From positions 1-6,815 of the forward strand of contig QJVU01000232.1 of NCBI GenBank assembly GCA_003235605.1: 6,815 nt of DNA, given 5' to 3'. The stretch is from Planctomycetota bacterium. Its GTDB lineage: Bacteria; Planctomycetota; UBA1135; UBA2386. The position numbers were made by a program, and so were the translations under genes. This document shows, piece by piece, positions 5,789 through 6,815 of the stretch; the first letter of the stretch is position 1, and each line of letters opens with the position of its first letter. A model generated the notes under the pieces. That model ran no database searches. It saw nothing but the letters and a program-made list of their open reading frames with translations, and had not been told where the DNA came from.

Positions 5789-6815
5789 CGGCAGAGGACG
5801 CGGCTTCGGGAGCGCGGCGCCAGGATGGCAACGGGTCTGCCCACAAGGTCTACCAGGCGGAAGTTGTCGGTCTCGAACTCCCGCGAATCCTGACTGTCGC
5901 GGGTGTTGTCGCCCAGCAGGAACATGCAGCCTTTGGGAACAATGTAGGGCACGTTGCCACCTCGACGGAGAGTGCGCGACTGGTCCTCCAGATAGTGCAC
6001 GTCGTGGAACACGACCAGGTTGCCGATCTCCACCTCGCCACCTTCTCCCGCCACGCCAAAAGAGAGGCCGTTCTCCGGTCCCCACGTTCTGCTCCCCGGC
6101 AGTTCTCGAACACGGGGCAGCGCCAGTTCGCGGTGCAATACCAACTCGCCTGCCACGATCAGGAAACAGTGGCCGTCCAGGTAGCCGAACGTGACCTCTG
6201 TCGCCTCACCAGCATGTAGCTTGGGACCGGAGAACGCCTCACCGCTGAGTGAACCGTTCACCATCAGCCTGCCGCTTCCCGTCACTTCATAGGCCATCGC
6301 CACCGTAGCGCGGCGTTGCTCCATCACTGCCTGGAAGCCCTCCACTCCGGCGTTCGCCACGAAGCGCAGCGACATGCCGATGTCGGGCTGAAAGCCCGGC
6401 TGGTCTGCGGCCTGACGCCGGCCGTCCGGGTCCAAGTAGGACGTGTCGACGGCCTTGCGGGTGCCCATGTGTCCGGGAAGATGCGCATCGAGCTCTCCGA
6501 CTTCCAGGCGATGCCGGGATTCGCTGGGGTCGAGAGCTGCGGCCAGGCTTGACAGGTTGGCGGCACCGGCCCGCAGCACCACGTGCGCGGCGTGGTGCTG
6601 GTGGGAATCGGGGGCGGTACCCACGTCCTGCAGACCACCCAGGCCAGGGGGTACCTGGAAGAAGTCCGTGAAGGCCTCGCCACCTCCAGGGGTGGGAAAC
6701 CTGAACACCGGCACTCGCATGTCCGCATGGGTCGCCGGGTTCTTCACCACCCGTTCGCCTGCGCCACCCTCCACCGAGCCGACGAACAGGTCTCCGTCCT
6801 GGATCGTCACGCTCG
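5785..6815 (-). CDS. lepB: Type I signal peptidase (S26 family) with large internal insertion; N-terminus outside window
   Basis: The frame runs off the right edge; 342 residues remain (S, then VTIQDGDLFVG...). Signal peptidase I removes signal peptides from exported proteins at the outer face of the inner membrane with a Ser/Lys dyad. The box E signature is clear near the C-terminus: VPKGCMFLLGDNTRDSQDSREF (5941-5876), with GDN and S-x-D-S-R, followed by a 'DLVGRPVAI' strand. The first visible residues (SVTIQDGDLFVG) fit the strand that normally follows the KRxxGLPGE motif, so the catalytic Ser and Lys lie outside the window. About 285 residues separate these points, against roughly 50-60 in simple Gram-positive enzymes. 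Within the insert, residues such as GYLDGHCFLIVAGELVLHR and FGVAGEGGEVEIGNLVVFHDVHY look like a beta-sandwich (LamG/concanavalin type). A GTG at 6810 is open but is probably internal. It heads the visible part of the minus-strand operon. Confidence 0.85.
   Translation of the reverse strand, partial: SVTIQDGDLFVGSVEGGAGERVVKNPATHADMRVPVFRFPTPGGGEAFTDFFQVPPGLGGLQDVGTAPDSHQHHAAHVVLRAGAANLSSLAAALDPSESRHRLEVGELDAHLPGHMGTRKAVDTSYLDPDGRRQAADQPGFQPDIGMSLRFVANAGVEGFQAVMEQRRATVAMAYEVTGSGRLMVNGSLSGEAFSGPKLHAGEATEVTFGYLDGHCFLIVAGELVLHRELALPRVRELPGSRTWGPENGLSFGVAGEGGEVEIGNLVVFHDVHYLEDQSRTLRRGGNVPYIVPKGCMFLLGDNTRDSQDSREFETDNFRLVDLVGRPVAILAPRSRSRVLCR

Noticed and set aside
5211..5846. N-terminal extension of the CBM9-like protein to give 864 residues.
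   Set aside because: The extension overlaps the CPBP gene in another frame and is Arg/Pro/Ala-rich noise. The GTGA junction and signal peptide fix the start at 5210.
5789..6085. N-terminal extension of the CPBP protein to give 292 residues.
   Set aside because: It overlaps the signal peptidase coding region in another frame and shows no membrane segments. The TTGA junction at 5788 explains the start.
3252..6815. An anti-phage defence island, suggested by the CPBP (Abi-like) protease.
   Set aside because: No nuclease, NTPase, toxin, methylase or mobile element is present. CPBP proteases are common housekeeping membrane enzymes, so context does not support defence.

Overview
The window is GC-rich, densely coded bacterial chromosomal DNA. 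It holds seven protein genes and no RNA genes, insertion sequences or CRISPR array. The only intergenic spaces are 28 nt (257-284) and 93 nt (1767-1859). The lineage cannot be fixed from the sequence. High GC, non-ATG starts, weak or absent Shine-Dalgarno sequences, a signal peptidase with a large internal insertion and an AT-hook protein would fit a GC-rich, poorly characterised phylum (Planctomycetota, Acidobacteriota or similar); this is inference only.

Left part (1-2780), metabolic genes. The 3' end of a caffeoyl-CoA-type O-methyltransferase (plus strand) converges on a complete purF (minus strand; glutamine PRPP amidotransferase, first step of purine synthesis, iron-sulfur type). purF is divergent from a class IV PLP aminotransferase (plus strand). 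The 93-nt gap between them carries a palindrome and weak promoter-like elements, and is the one clear regulatory region here.

Right part (2777-6815), a minus-strand operon read from the right edge inwards: a type I signal peptidase (5' end outside the window), a CPBP-family intramembrane protease, a secreted protein with a CBM9-like domain and a C-terminal region resembling a metallo-beta-lactamase fold without its metal ligands, and a small AT-hook DNA-binding protein. The junctions are TTGA, GTGA and TAG-C-TTG, so the genes are tightly coupled and all three internal starts are non-ATG. The operon ends tail-to-tail with the aminotransferase gene; the two stop codons share the palindrome CTAG.

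The operon groups two membrane proteases with an exported protein whose domains look binding-type rather than catalytic, plus a nucleoid-type DNA-binding protein. The combination is unusual, but no joint function can be proved from sequence alone. Several very long open frames antisense to the real genes are GC-rich shadows and are not annotated.
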